Shown one piece after another: positions 1 through 8,689 of a stretch of DNA of 64,000 nt (position 1 is its first letter; each line of letters begins with the position of its first letter). The notes under the pieces are model-generated. The model searched no databases. It was not told the origin of the DNA and was given only the letters and a program-made list of their open reading frames with translations. The position numbers and the translations under genes were made by a program. The stretch is from contig CAVSIX010000015.1 in assembly GCA_963728195.1 (NCBI GenBank), positions 1-64,000 on the forward strand. The letters run 5' to 3'. Source of the DNA: Sva-07 sp963728195 (GTDB lineage Bacteria; Actinomycetota; Acidimicrobiia; Acidimicrobiales; Ilumatobacteraceae).

Positions 1-3
1 ATT

Positions 4-34
4 GTTACGCCAGGGGTCAGACCCCCGGCGTAAC
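4..34. repeat. 31-bp palindromic repeat, family A, copy 1
   Basis: Arms GTTACGCC and GGCGTAAC flank a core in which AGGGGTC and GACCCC pair. The same 31-bp unit recurs at 67-97, 34953-34983 and 62982-63012. It lies upstream of the first gene and could fold as a hairpin in RNA or act as a mobile palindrome. Confidence 0.9.
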
Positions 35-66
35 AACATCCCCGCGTCATACCTGCGCAGCAGCCT

Positions 67-97
67 GTTACGCCTGGGGTCTGACCCCTGGCGTAAC
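67..97. repeat. 31-bp palindromic repeat, family A, copy 2
   Basis: This is a near-perfect palindrome with arms GTTACGCC and GGCGTAAC, extendable by CCT/AGG on each side (64-100). It lies 32 bp after copy 1 and ends 16 bp before the ATG of the next gene, so it occupies that gene's promoter or leader. Confidence 0.9.
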
Positions 98-113
98 AGG
101 TAGGTTGACGGGC

Positions 114-704
114 ATGGCTGGCACGCTGTACATCACCGGCGACACGGCGGCGGACAAGCTGCTCAACACGAACGCCAACGCACTCTTGATCGGGATGTTG
201 CTCGACCAGCAGGTACCGATGGAATGGGCCTTCGCCGGCCCAGCCACCTTGAAGGCGCGCCTCGGACACCTCGACCCGAAGAAGATCGCGGCCATGGACG
301 TCGAGGAGTTCGTGTCGATCTGCTGCGAGAAGCCGGCCATCCACCGTTTCCCCGGCTCGATGGGCAAGCGGATCCACGCTGTCTGCGAGGCGCTGGTCGC
401 CGACTACAAGGGCAATGCCGCCAACATCTGGAAGGGTGTCGACGACGCCGGCGAGGTGTACCGGCGCCTGCGAGCCCTGCCCGGCTACGGCGACGAGAAG
501 TCGAAGATCTTCCTCGCCATCCTCGCCAAGACCCAGGGTGTCGAACTCGCCGGCTGGCGAGCGGCGGCCGGCAAGTTCGGCGACGACAGCCCCCGCTCCG
601 TGGCCGACATCCACGACGAGGTGTCCCTCGGCAAGGTCCGCGAGTGGAAGAAGGCTCAGAAGGCCGCCAAGAAGGACAAGCAGGACCGCCCGACGCCTGC
701 GTGA
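114..704 (+). CDS. HhH-GPD-type base excision repair protein (putative DNA glycosylase)
   Basis: This 196-residue protein resembles the small actinobacterial family labelled HhH-GPD-type base excision repair proteins, which are presumed cytoplasmic DNA glycosylases that remove damaged bases. The N-terminal segment MLLDQQVPMEWAF (about residues 30-42) matches the conserved opening helix, and LPGYGDEKSKIFLAIL (about 125-140) has the helix-hairpin-helix Gly pattern. The last 20 residues are a Lys-rich tail that could contact DNA. The ATG at 114 is preferred over the TTG at 105 because TAGG at 101-104 sits 9 nt before it. I could not place the catalytic Asp/Lys with certainty. It is a single gene, followed 138 bp later by an unrelated secreted protein. 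Confidence 0.7.
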   Translation: MAGTLYITGDTAADKLLNTNANALLIGMLLDQQVPMEWAFAGPATLKARLGHLDPKKIAAMDVEEFVSICCEKPAIHRFPGSMGKRIHAVCEALVADYKGNAANIWKGVDDAGEVYRRLRALPGYGDEKSKIFLAILAKTQGVELAGWRAAAGKFGDDSPRSVADIHDEVSLGKVREWKKAQKAAKKDKQDRPTPA

Positions 705-842
705 GAGGGTGATCGACTGTCGCGCCGCCGGCGGCACTCGCCGTGGCGATACGGTGACGATTCGACGGGCGGCTCAAGTTGCGGGCGACAGCGGCCGATG
801 AACGGTCGACGACGTCCATCTCACTTCGAAGGATTCCGAACC

Positions 843-2780
843 GTGCGTTTCCGCTCCACGATTCCCCTGCTCGGCGCCCTGGTCGCCACCGCCGTCGTCA
901 CCGTCGGGTCGAGTGGATCCGTTGCTGCCGCCCAGTACAGCGTCTCACCCAACATGCCGGTGCACATCGGCATCGATGCCATCGGCGGCAACAGTCGACC
1001 GGGCTACGACATCTCGCCCTGTGACCTGGACGGCGGCCCGGGCCAGATCACCTTCAGCGTCAATACGTCTCCGACGAAGGTTCGCGTCGAGATGTACCCC
1101 GGCGCGAAATGCGGTCCCTACACCGGGTGGGAGGACGTCGGCGGAGTCCACATCGAGACGGGCTCGAGCAGCACCGATCTCGGAGCGATCAACATGCCGG
1201 TCAACGGCCAGGGAGGGGCGTTTGCACTCCGCGGTGGGATCCTGTCGAGTTCGCCGATCGGTGACGGCCGCCTTTCGATCGACACGTTCCAGATTCCGAC
1301 GGGATATCCAGAACCACCTGCGCCGCTGCAGAACAATGGACGCACGGGGTACGGAGCATTCGCCACGGCGCTGAACCGGGGCGCAACGTGGAGCGGCGGC
1401 ATCGGCTGGCCGGGGCGCTACATCCTCTTCATCACGGACACGGCAACCGGCAACAAGATCACCGCCACCGCCGACATCGCGCCGAATGCGGTCCCGACAA
1501 TCGACCTCGACGCCATCTGCTTCGGCTTCGAGAACTGCAACTACCTCGCCGGCGGCCCCGGGGTGACGGCAGGAACGTTCCATCCCACCTTGCCGACGCG
1601 CATCCTCGACACCCGCCGCTGGCTCGGGATCATCGGTCCGGTGCGTACCGGCGACGGTCGCCATCCGTCACCCGATCCGATCACCCGCCGTGACGAAGCG
1701 GCGAACCACGAACTTCAGGTGACCGGCCGGTACGGGGTTCCCGCAAGCGGTGTCTCTGCCGTCCTGCTCAACGTCACCGCTGTCAACGCTGGAGCGCCGG
1801 GGCCGGGGTTCATGTCCATCGTGCCGAAGCCGCCGCGCATCGGCGACATCTTCAACGACCAGGCGACCTACGGCGCCTACCCCGCCACCTCGAACCTGAA
1901 CATCGACAACAACGACCCGGTTCCGAACCTCGTACTGGCCCGCGTCGGCGCCGGCGGCAAGATCCGAATCTCCAACTACCTCGGCCCTACCCATGTGATC
2001 GCCGACATCGCCGGCTGGTTCGGCACCGGCGGCGCGCACACCGATGGCGCCGGATTCGCCGGCGTCGTCCCCGATCGATTGATGGACAGCCGCAACGGCA
2101 TCGGCGGGCCGGCTTCGAAGTTCGCCGCCGGTGAGATCCGCAGCCTGCAGGTCGCTGACGTAGCCGGCGTCCCACGGAATGCGCAGAGCGTCGTGGTCAA
2201 CATCACGTTGGCCGGTGCCGATCGGATCGGCTACATCACCGCCTTTCCCGACGGCCAACCGGTTCCGGATGCGTCGAATGTCAACATCGTGCCGGGAGGC
2301 GTCCGCGCCAACACCGCCGTCGTCAAGGTCGGCGCCAACGGCCGGATCAACCTGCTGATGGCCGAAGCCAGCGCCGACGTGATCGTCGATGTACTCGGAA
2401 GCTTCGGCCCCTACGGCGGAAAGGTCACCACGATCACCCCCGAACGCATCGTCGATTCGCGCACCGGCATCGGCACCGCCGCTCGCCCGTGGGGCCAGGG
2501 CGAAGTGCGCAACGTTGCCGTCGCCGGCCGCGGCAGCGTGCCCGCAGGGGCAACGGCGGTGATCGCAAACCTGACGGCGACCGGTACCACCTCGTGGGGC
2601 TTCTTGGCAGCCTGGCCGGCGGGCGCACCGCAACCGGCGTCGTCGAACCTCAACTTCCTCGGCGGACAGACCGTACCGAACCTCGTGATGCTCAAGCTCG
2701 GGGCCGGTGGGCAGCTCTCGATCTCCAACGGTCCCGGGTCCGCCAACGTCCTGCTCGACGTGATGGGCTACGTCAACTGA
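843..2780 (+). CDS. Secreted protein with three VDTR/LDTR-type repeat domains
   Basis: Start is the GTG at 843, preceded by GAAGGA (828-833) at 9-nt spacing. It gives a signal peptide (basic VRFRST, hydrophobic stretch, AAA cleavage region), so the 645-residue product should be exported. Residues about 30-245 form a region I do not recognise. Three repeats of about 110-140 residues then begin at RILDTR (about 253), RLMDSRNGIGG (about 411) and RIVDSRTGIG (about 535). Each repeat has a VP..A.aVV.N.T strand, an SN.N......N.v.. segment and a final V.lDV.GyfG-like strand. The domain is common in secreted actinobacterial proteins and its function is unknown to me. Two other proteins in this window carry it (32213-34822 and 61921-62958). 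A surface or extracellular structural or binding role is inference. Confidence 0.75.
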   Translation: MRFRSTIPLLGALVATAVVTVGSSGSVAAAQYSVSPNMPVHIGIDAIGGNSRPGYDISPCDLDGGPGQITFSVNTSPTKVRVEMYPGAKCGPYTGWEDVGGVHIETGSSSTDLGAINMPVNGQGGAFALRGGILSSSPIGDGRLSIDTFQIPTGYPEPPAPLQNNGRTGYGAFATALNRGATWSGGIGWPGRYILFITDTATGNKITATADIAPNAVPTIDLDAICFGFENCNYLAGGPGVTAGTFHPTLPTRILDTRRWLGIIGPVRTGDGRHPSPDPITRRDEAANHELQVTGRYGVPASGVSAVLLNVTAVNAGAPGPGFMSIVPKPPRIGDIFNDQATYGAYPATSNLNIDNNDPVPNLVLARVGAGGKIRISNYLGPTHVIADIAGWFGTGGAHTDGAGFAGVVPDRLMDSRNGIGGPASKFAAGEIRSLQVADVAGVPRNAQSVVVNITLAGADRIGYITAFPDGQPVPDASNVNIVPGGVRANTAVVKVGANGRINLLMAEASADVIVDVLGSFGPYGGKVTTITPERIVDSRTGIGTAARPWGQGEVRNVAVAGRGSVPAGATAVIANLTATGTTSWGFLAAWPAGAPQPASSNLNFLGGQTVPNLVMLKLGAGGQLSISNGPGSANVLLDVMGYVN

Positions 2781-2782
2781 CC

Positions 2783-2816
2783 AACTGTCACACCGTGCCG
2801 GCCAAACGTGACGGTT
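2783..2816. repeat. Palindromic repeat, family B, copy 1
   Basis: Begins AACTGTCACACCGTGCCGG and ends CGTGACGGTT, starting 2 bp after the stop of the secreted protein and close to the 3' end of the convergent glycosyltransferase. Its position suits a bidirectional terminator. Related copies are at 36673-36707 and 61335-61369, with a half copy at 50731-50758. Confidence 0.75.
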
Positions 2817-2853
2817 CACCTGGCTGCGCTGTGCCGTGACCGGCGTGACCGGG

Positions 2854-4050
2854 TCAGCAACGGGTGTCGGTCGACAGGAATCGGGTCAGACGCTCGGCGA
2901 AGGCGCCGGCCGAGAAGTCGGCCGCACGGCGGACAGCCGCTGCGGCGAGTTCGTGGCGTCGGGCGTCGTCGCCGACCAACTCGAGCGTGATGCGAGCCAA
3001 ATCGTCGAGGCTGCCCCAGTGCCGGCCGTTCTGGCCGTCCTGCACGATCTCGGCCGGACCTGCGGCACCGAACACCAACGGCACCGCCCCGGCCGCCATC
3101 GCTTCGACGACCGAGATCCCGAAGTGTTCGAATCGCTCGGGATGCCGATCCGAATCCTCGCCGAGCCCAGCGCCGTGCCAGTAGAGCGACGCCTCGCCGA
3201 GGAGCCGCTCGACGACAGTTCCGGGCGCGTTGACGTGCACTTCCACCGGCAGGCCGCGGGCGGCCCGCTTCACCTCGAGGGCATAGTCGCGGTTGGCGCC
3301 GTCACAGCCGCCGACGATCGCCATGCGCCATCCGTCGAGGCGCCCGGACCGCACCAGATCGCGGAATGTGGCGAGGAGTTCGTGCTGCTTCTTGCTGTGA
3401 CCGAACGACGGATCGAAGAACCGACCGAGCACCAGGATCAGCGGTTGCTCGTCTCCGGGGCGCACGCTGGGACGCACCGGCGGATACAGCACGTCACTGG
3501 GCCGGCCCCACAACCGCTCCACCCACGACGCCGTGAACCGCGAGTTCGACAGGTATCGGGTGTAGGTCGGCACGAACTCGACCCTGGTGACGCGACGATC
3601 GAACGCTGCCTGCACCTCGGTCAGCCGGTGCGGCAGACGAGGCGCCAGCGACAGCGCTTTGACGCCGGCTACGCCGAGCCGACTTCGCAGCTGATCTGAA
3701 CGAGTCGGTACTTCGCCGGGGAAGTGCACGTAGTAGTAGCCCACCGGCGCGCGATTGATCGCCTTGCTCAGATAGGTGCCGTTGACGAACACGTCGAAGT
3801 CGCCGCTGGCCTCGCTCGCCTCGGCATCGTCGACGACGCGGGCATGTCCGCACCCGGACAGGTCGACGCCGAGGCGCCGCATCGTGGCGTCGACGTCGGG
3901 TTCGTGCGGCCCGAGCAGCGTGACGTCGTGATCTTCCGCGAGCACCTGGGCGATGCTGCCATCGACCTGCTCGCCACCGCCGAGCGTCGACCAGTAGAGG
4001 TCGTACACCCCCACGCGCAGACGGCGGGAGGCGCCTTCGGAGGGCGTCAC
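2854..4050 (-). CDS. Glycosyltransferase, GT-B fold (GT4-like)
   Basis: This 398-residue enzyme probably transfers a sugar from a nucleotide sugar to a glycan or lipid acceptor at the cytoplasmic membrane face. The N-terminus has a GGGEQV loop typical of GT4 enzymes, residues about 180-230 carry the linker with LILVLGRFFDPSFGHSKKQ, and the C-terminal donor domain has FGISVVEAMAAGAVPLVF. GTG at 4050 overlaps the TGA of the upstream glycosyltransferase by 4 nt (GTGA), which fixes the start and indicates translational coupling. It is the last gene of the minus-strand run 7479-2854. The substrate cannot be deduced. Confidence 0.85.
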   Translation of the reverse strand: MTPSEGASRRLRVGVYDLYWSTLGGGEQVDGSIAQVLAEDHDVTLLGPHEPDVDATMRRLGVDLSGCGHARVVDDAEASEASGDFDVFVNGTYLSKAINRAPVGYYYVHFPGEVPTRSDQLRSRLGVAGVKALSLAPRLPHRLTEVQAAFDRRVTRVEFVPTYTRYLSNSRFTASWVERLWGRPSDVLYPPVRPSVRPGDEQPLILVLGRFFDPSFGHSKKQHELLATFRDLVRSGRLDGWRMAIVGGCDGANRDYALEVKRAARGLPVEVHVNAPGTVVERLLGEASLYWHGAGLGEDSDRHPERFEHFGISVVEAMAAGAVPLVFGAAGPAEIVQDGQNGRHWGSLDDLARITLELVGDDARRHELAAAAVRRAADFSAGAFAERLTRFLSTDTRC

Positions 4051-5420
4051 GCCTGGGGCCACTTGACGACCTCCCACTCCATCACCTCGTTGCGCCCGAT
4101 GATCCGCCCCGGCGTCCACCGGTCACGCAGCATCGCGGGGAGCAGACGCAGGTAACCACTGCACACCTTCCAGCGGTGGGCAACTTCCGGTCGAGCAGGC
4201 AGACGCAGGGTGAGTGGCCGAAGCACGTAGTGGCGGATCGTCGTGGTGATCGCACGCCGCACCTCGCCGAGGCCCGATCGCCAGGCGAGCTTCGCCGGTG
4301 CATTCTTGGCGAGCATCAGCAGCCGGTTGCGTTCGGTGGCGAACCGGAACAGCGGTGAGCCGACACCCGACGACTGGGCGTGGTGATGCCGAACGAGCGC
4401 CGTCGGCTCGTACACGTAGCGCCAACCTCGGAGCTGTCCGCGCCACGACAGGTCGGTGTCCTCGTAGTACAGGAAGAAGCGCTCGTCGAACGTGCCGACG
4501 TCGTCGAGATAGCTGCGTTTCAGCAGCACCGCTCCCCCGCACCAGGCGAAGACGTCCGCGGGCGCGTCGTATTGCCCCTCGTCGACTTCCAGGAATCCAC
4601 GGTCACCACCGAAACCGCCGGCGAACAGATTCGAGCCGACGTTGTTGATCACGTCGAATGGTTCCGGAGGGATCCGGACGTCGAACCATTCTGCGTCAGG
4701 CCCGACGGTCCCGCTGACGGTGTCGATCGCCGACCGCAACGTGAATGAGCGAGGCTCGAGGCACGACAGGCGCACGGAGATGGTTGACGGCACCGTGCCG
4801 TCCGAGGCGATCCGGAGTGCCGCCCTCGCACTCGACCAGCGAGCGATCTCCTCGCCGTCTTTCAACTGCGGGGGCTCGGCGCCGTGGAATCCCTCGTCGA
4901 ATGCCAGGCGATCGTCGACACGCGTGCCGTCGAGACGCACGCCGGTGACGCGCACACCGAGGAACCGGTGCTCGCCGCGCAGGATGTGCGACGCGTCGGG
5001 CACGTCGAAGTCGATGCCGTGGAATCGGTCGGCGAACAGCATCTTCGCCGCAACCGCACCGATGCGCTCGTCGCTTTCTGCAACGGGCACCATCGCGCGC
5101 AGCCAGCCGGGATCGACCGTGGCGTCGTTGTTGACGAGCGCAACGTACCGATGGTCGCCGGCTACGCCGATGCCCAGGTTGCAGCCACCCGCGAAGCCGA
5201 GGTTCGCCAGCGGTTCGAGCACTCGGATCGTCCGGTAGCGCTCATCGGTGGCGACCCGCTCGACGACGTCGTCGAGCGATCCGTTGTCGACCATGACGAT
5301 GTCGAGCCGATCGCTCGGCCAGTCGGTCGCCAGCAGCGAGTCGAGGCACTCGAGGGTCATGTCACCGCCGTCGAAGTTCAACACGACGATGCGAACGGTC
5401 GGTACATCGGCGGCGCTCAT
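4047..5420 (-). CDS. Glycosyltransferase family 2 (rhamnosyltransferase-like)
   Basis: This GT-A enzyme has 457 residues. VRIVVLNFDGGDMTLECLDS opens the nucleotide-binding fold, LVNNDATVDPGW is the DxD-like region, and FLYYEDTDLSWRGQLRGWR is the conserved ED motif of GT2 rhamnosyl- or galactofuranosyltransferase relatives. A segment of about 150 residues (about 125-270) with little GT2 similarity is inserted between these motifs, making it longer than usual. The ATG at 5420 overlaps the upstream stop as ATGA. Coupling to two GT4-type enzymes suggests sequential steps on one glycan. Confidence 0.85.
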   Translation of the reverse strand: MSAADVPTVRIVVLNFDGGDMTLECLDSLLATDWPSDRLDIVMVDNGSLDDVVERVATDERYRTIRVLEPLANLGFAGGCNLGIGVAGDHRYVALVNNDATVDPGWLRAMVPVAESDERIGAVAAKMLFADRFHGIDFDVPDASHILRGEHRFLGVRVTGVRLDGTRVDDRLAFDEGFHGAEPPQLKDGEEIARWSSARAALRIASDGTVPSTISVRLSCLEPRSFTLRSAIDTVSGTVGPDAEWFDVRIPPEPFDVINNVGSNLFAGGFGGDRGFLEVDEGQYDAPADVFAWCGGAVLLKRSYLDDVGTFDERFFLYYEDTDLSWRGQLRGWRYVYEPTALVRHHHAQSSGVGSPLFRFATERNRLLMLAKNAPAKLAWRSGLGEVRRAITTTIRHYVLRPLTLRLPARPEVAHRWKVCSGYLRLLPAMLRDRWTPGRIIGRNEVMEWEVVKWPQA

Positions 5421-7171
5421 GGGTCGGATGAGACTACCGGTGACGCATCGTGTCGGATCGTCGAGGGATCGAGGTCGTCGACGACCGAGAGCCAGCTCAG
5501 CAGGGCGGCGGTCCGATGTGCGGGGTCCATGTCCGAGGGCAGCACCAGGATCGGACATGGACGATCAGCGGCGCGACGGACGAGTTCGGCTGCCTCGTCG
5601 GACTCGACGATCGCCGAACGAGCGATCTCCAGCGCCTGGAGGTTGGCGCCGAAGCGGACGCCGAGCATCGCATCGTGGTGGATCCACAGATGGCACGGCG
5701 TTTCGCGAGCCATCGCCGACGTGGCCAGATGGTCCGGTGCAGCCCCGAGCACGGCGACGACGTGGTCGAAGTCCCACGGCTTGACGTACCGACCGAGCGA
5801 CCGGACCGGCCAACGATCGGTCGTCGCATCCGTGGGTTCGGGGGATCGCGCGTGGTCGACCAGCGCCGTCACGTGGCTTCCATCGGCGCGGGCGATGGCG
5901 AGCAGCTGCTCGTTGACCGCTGCGATCAACGCCGTCGAAGCGTCGACGTGGCCTCCCGTGTCACCGACCAGACCGGACGCGAACACCCCGGCGATCGCCA
6001 GCCGCGCCTCGGAGCGGCGGATCTGCTGGGGCCAGCGGGGCCCGATGGCGGCGAGGGCATCGACGGTGGCCGATGCGACGTTCGACCACGTCCAGCGCTC
6101 GACCGCACGTCGACCGGCGGCCTGGAGAACGCCACGGTGCGTGTCGTCGGTGAGCGCCCGCACGATCGCGTCGGCGATCGCTTCGGGATCGTGGGGATCG
6201 AAGCCGGCCGCGGGTTCGTCCAAGACTTCCGGGAGCGAGGACACGTTCGAGGCGATCGCCGCCACGCCACATGCCGCCGCTTCGAGTACCGGCAGACCGA
6301 AGCCCTCCTCGAACGACGGCGTCACGGCCAGTTCGGCACCCTGCAGCACGGCGACGAGTTCGTCGTCGTCGAGCCGTCCCGTGAACACGACCCGGTCGGC
6401 GACGCCGGCGCCGGACGCCCACGATTGCCACCGTTGCAGCGCCGCCGAGGTGTGCGACCCGGCGACCACGAGGTGGTACGACCGGCCGAGTCGATCCTCG
6501 ACCGCAGCCCATGCGCGCAGCAGACCGTGGGTGTTCTTGTGGTCGTCGCCCCCGGCGATCGTGACGACGTAGCGGTCGACCCGATCGGGCAGCACACGCC
6601 GCGCATGCGCTCGAGGATCGCCGACCGGTGGCGTGAACTTGGCGTCGACGCCGGCGCCGATCATTCCGATCCGCTCGATCGGAAACCGCAGCTCCGCGGC
6701 CGCCGTCGTCGCAGCGAAGTCGGAGATGGCGAGCAGCGCGTCGGCCGTGCGGGCGAGCGGCGTGCGCAGCGCGGCCTGGAGCCGGGCGTTGGATTCACGG
6801 AGATAGACGTCGGGGTACCGGAACGGGATCACGTCGTACATCACGGCAGCGACCGGGAGGCCGGCGGCGGTGACGCAACGCGGGATCGGATCGAGTGGGA
6901 TCGGGTGGAGCATCAGCTGCGTGGCGAGGAACCACGTGCCGTCGACGGCATGGTCGCGCACGACCTGTGGACTCCAACGTCGCAGAGCGAGATCTGGGAT
7001 TGCGTCGGCGAGCACATCGCGCTCGGCGTTGCTGCCGTAGAGGGCGACCACGGGGGCGTCGACGTCGCGCAGCCCGGTGAGCAGCCCGGTGACGTAGCGG
7101 CCGATCCCGCGCTGGCGAGCGGTCGGATGGTCGACCGGACGTGCGTCGACCAGCAGCGTCGACACGGTCAA
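5417..7171 (-). CDS. Glycosyltransferase, GT4-like, with extra C-terminal domain
   Basis: This 584-residue protein opens with LLVDARPV and RGIGRYV, the acceptor-domain signature of GT4 mannosyl- or glucosyltransferases. Residues about 220-370 form the donor domain, with YVVTIAGGDDHKNTHGLLRA and FEEGFGLPVLEAAACG containing the E-x7-E motif. About 190 residues follow (about 395-584) that are not part of a usual GT4 protein. They have the look of a second Rossmann-like half (FDHVVAVLGAAPDHLATS). The start is TTG 7171, overlapping the upstream TGA as TTGA, or GTG 7165. It is coupled to both neighbours. Confidence 0.8.
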   Translation of the reverse strand: MTVSTLLVDARPVDHPTARQRGIGRYVTGLLTGLRDVDAPVVALYGSNAERDVLADAIPDLALRRWSPQVVRDHAVDGTWFLATQLMLHPIPLDPIPRCVTAAGLPVAAVMYDVIPFRYPDVYLRESNARLQAALRTPLARTADALLAISDFAATTAAAELRFPIERIGMIGAGVDAKFTPPVGDPRAHARRVLPDRVDRYVVTIAGGDDHKNTHGLLRAWAAVEDRLGRSYHLVVAGSHTSAALQRWQSWASGAGVADRVVFTGRLDDDELVAVLQGAELAVTPSFEEGFGLPVLEAAACGVAAIASNVSSLPEVLDEPAAGFDPHDPEAIADAIVRALTDDTHRGVLQAAGRRAVERWTWSNVASATVDALAAIGPRWPQQIRRSEARLAIAGVFASGLVGDTGGHVDASTALIAAVNEQLLAIARADGSHVTALVDHARSPEPTDATTDRWPVRSLGRYVKPWDFDHVVAVLGAAPDHLATSAMARETPCHLWIHHDAMLGVRFGANLQALEIARSAIVESDEAAELVRRAADRPCPILVLPSDMDPAHRTAALLSWLSVVDDLDPSTIRHDASPVVSSDP

Positions 7172-7479
7172 GGGGCGTCGGATCCCGAGGTCGCCGCCAG
7201 CCGTTCGTCGAGGAGGGCCAGCTGTCGCTCGATCACCTGGGTGGCGCCGATCGCCGTATCGGCGTCGAGCCGCAGCCGCTCGGAGTAGCCGAGGAACAGC
7301 GGCAACGCCTGCTCCGAGCCCGACCGGACGTCGTGGTTGAGTTCGTTCACGGTTTCGCTGAGCTGGGTGACGACGTGGTTGATGTTCAACACCACCTCGC
7401 GCAGTGCAGCGACCTCTGCGGCCAGTGCCGCAACCTGGTCGCCGCGGATCCGACCCATCACCCCTTTGAACGATGCCAC
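7168..7479 (-). CDS. Small coiled-coil protein, first gene of the glycosyltransferase operon
   Basis: This is a 103-residue protein that I do not recognise. The sequence is almost entirely helical, with a heptad pattern from about residue 14 to 50 (VAALAAEVAALREVVLNINH) and a second Leu-rich helix near 80-97. There is no signal peptide or membrane segment. It overlaps the next gene by 4 nt, so it is made together with the three glycosyltransferases. Similar small coiled-coil proteins beside glycosyltransferases can serve as scaffolds or length regulators, but here that is speculation. Confidence 0.6.
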   Translation of the reverse strand: MASFKGVMGRIRGDQVAALAAEVAALREVVLNINHVVTQLSETVNELNHDVRSGSEQALPLFLGYSERLRLDADTAIGATQVIERQLALLDERLAATSGSDAP

Positions 7480-7527
7480 GTCGCGATGCTAGCCGTGCCC
7501 CCTCAGCGCCCGGCCCGCCGTCCGCAC

Positions 7528-7651
7528 CGATGAGCCAAACGACGACATCTGGTCGGTTCGCTCATCGCAACAACCAGCGCATCTGCACCGATGAGCCAAA
7601 CGACGACATCTGGTCGGTTCGCTCATCGCTCGATGGTCGGTTGGCTCATCG
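7528..7651. repeat. Tandem palindromic repeat, family F (two copies and a half copy)
   Basis: Two copies of a 40-bp unit lie at 7528-7567 and 7589-7628, each with arms CGATGAGC and GCTCATCG around an identical core. A partial third, ending GGTTGGCTCATCG, lies at 7635-7651. They fill the 217-bp gap between the divergent genes at 7479 and 7697. No other signal was seen there except the TAGCCT box at 7685-7690, 6 nt before the next start codon. Confidence 0.9.
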
Positions 7652-7696
7652 CTGGATGGAGGGTCGGGGCGTCGCCGAGGTGGTTAGCCTGCCGGC

Positions 7697-8623
7697 ATGT
7701 CCGCTGAGACTCCGGTCGTCCCGTCCTCCTTGCGCACCAAGGTGGCGGCCCTCGTGCCCGACGGCGTGAAGGATGTTGCCCGGCCGGCGGCGCGCAAGGT
7801 CGGCCTCGCCGCACCGGCAGATGGTTGGTGGCAGGAAGCGGCGCCCGTCTGGAAGCGTCCCAAGGGTCGAGAACTCCGCGACCGTTGGTGCAACGTGTGC
7901 CGGTGGACCGGCTCGGCGTTCCTCGGTTCTCCCCATACCGAGTCGGCGAACTGTCCGCAGTGCGGATCGATCGCCCGTGACCGATTCCTCCTGTGGTGCT
8001 TCACCAGCAGATCCGGCAAGATGCGCGGCGCCCGGGTGATCGAGACCAGCCCTCGCCTCGGCGGCGAATACCGCACGTACATGCAGCGTTGGTTCTCGTA
8101 CCGCACGAGCGACTTCGACCTCAGTGCCCACCGCGGCGACATCCAGCTCGACCTGCAACAGATCGACCTGCCCGACGCATCCGTCGACGTCGTCCTCACG
8201 CCCCACGTGCTCGAACACGTGCCGGACACCGATCGAGCGCTGGGCGAACTGTTCCGGGTGATCGCGCCCGGCGGGCGCATGTATCTCCAGGTCCCGCTCG
8301 TCTACGGGAAGACCTCGGCGCCGACGACGCCCGAGTTCCACGCCGACAACACGCCGGTGTTCTGGAACTTCGGCTGGGATCTCACCGACCGTCTGCGGTC
8401 CGCTGGCTTCACGACCACGGTCCTGGTCACCGAGGAGTACGACCAGGTGCTGCGAGGCGAGTTGTCGGCCCCCGATCCGCACGGCGACGGGTTCCACGTC
8501 GACACCCTGCTCGAACATGTCCGCGTCGATGACCTGACGCCGGCCGCCGACGAGGAACAGGCCCGCCGCATGGGCTTCGAACCCTGCTACCACTTCGCCA
8601 CGTGGGAGTGCCTGCGTCCCTGA
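7697..8623 (+). CDS. Zinc-ribbon plus class I SAM-dependent methyltransferase-like protein
   Basis: This 308-residue protein has a four-Cys zinc ribbon at about residues 68-100 (RWCNVCRW and NCPQCGS) followed by a methyltransferase fold. DASVDVVLTPHVLEHVPD is the motif around strand 4, and VIAPGGRMYLQVPLV is the post-motif strand. The usual Gly-rich SAM loop is not obvious (VIETSPRLGGEYR stands in its place), so activity is uncertain. A TAGCCT box 6 nt upstream of the ATG suggests leaderless transcription. It leads a three-gene plus-strand group with another methyltransferase and an oxygenase, plausibly glycan-modifying. Confidence 0.75.
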   Translation: MSAETPVVPSSLRTKVAALVPDGVKDVARPAARKVGLAAPADGWWQEAAPVWKRPKGRELRDRWCNVCRWTGSAFLGSPHTESANCPQCGSIARDRFLLWCFTSRSGKMRGARVIETSPRLGGEYRTYMQRWFSYRTSDFDLSAHRGDIQLDLQQIDLPDASVDVVLTPHVLEHVPDTDRALGELFRVIAPGGRMYLQVPLVYGKTSAPTTPEFHADNTPVFWNFGWDLTDRLRSAGFTTTVLVTEEYDQVLRGELSAPDPHGDGFHVDTLLEHVRVDDLTPAADEEQARRMGFEPCYHFATWECLRP

Positions 8624-8689
8624 ACTGCGCGCGCCGCAATGGAGCCCCGCTCACGTCGGTCCATCGAATCCGCATGGCACACTGGCGGC

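Noticed and set aside
163..819. Long minus-strand reading frame opposite the DNA glycosylase gene
   Set aside because: Arg/Ser/Pro-rich shadow typical of GC-rich antisense frames. It has no start signal, and the opposite strand has a credible family match.
1668..2819. 383-codon minus-strand frame under the secreted repeat protein
   Set aside because: No recognisable domain, and its residues mirror the codon bias of the real plus-strand gene (V/D/G-rich reverse frame).
7528..7651. CRISPR-like tandem repeats with spacer
   Set aside because: Only two and a half palindromic units with one 21-bp gap and no cas genes; better described as a palindromic repeat element.
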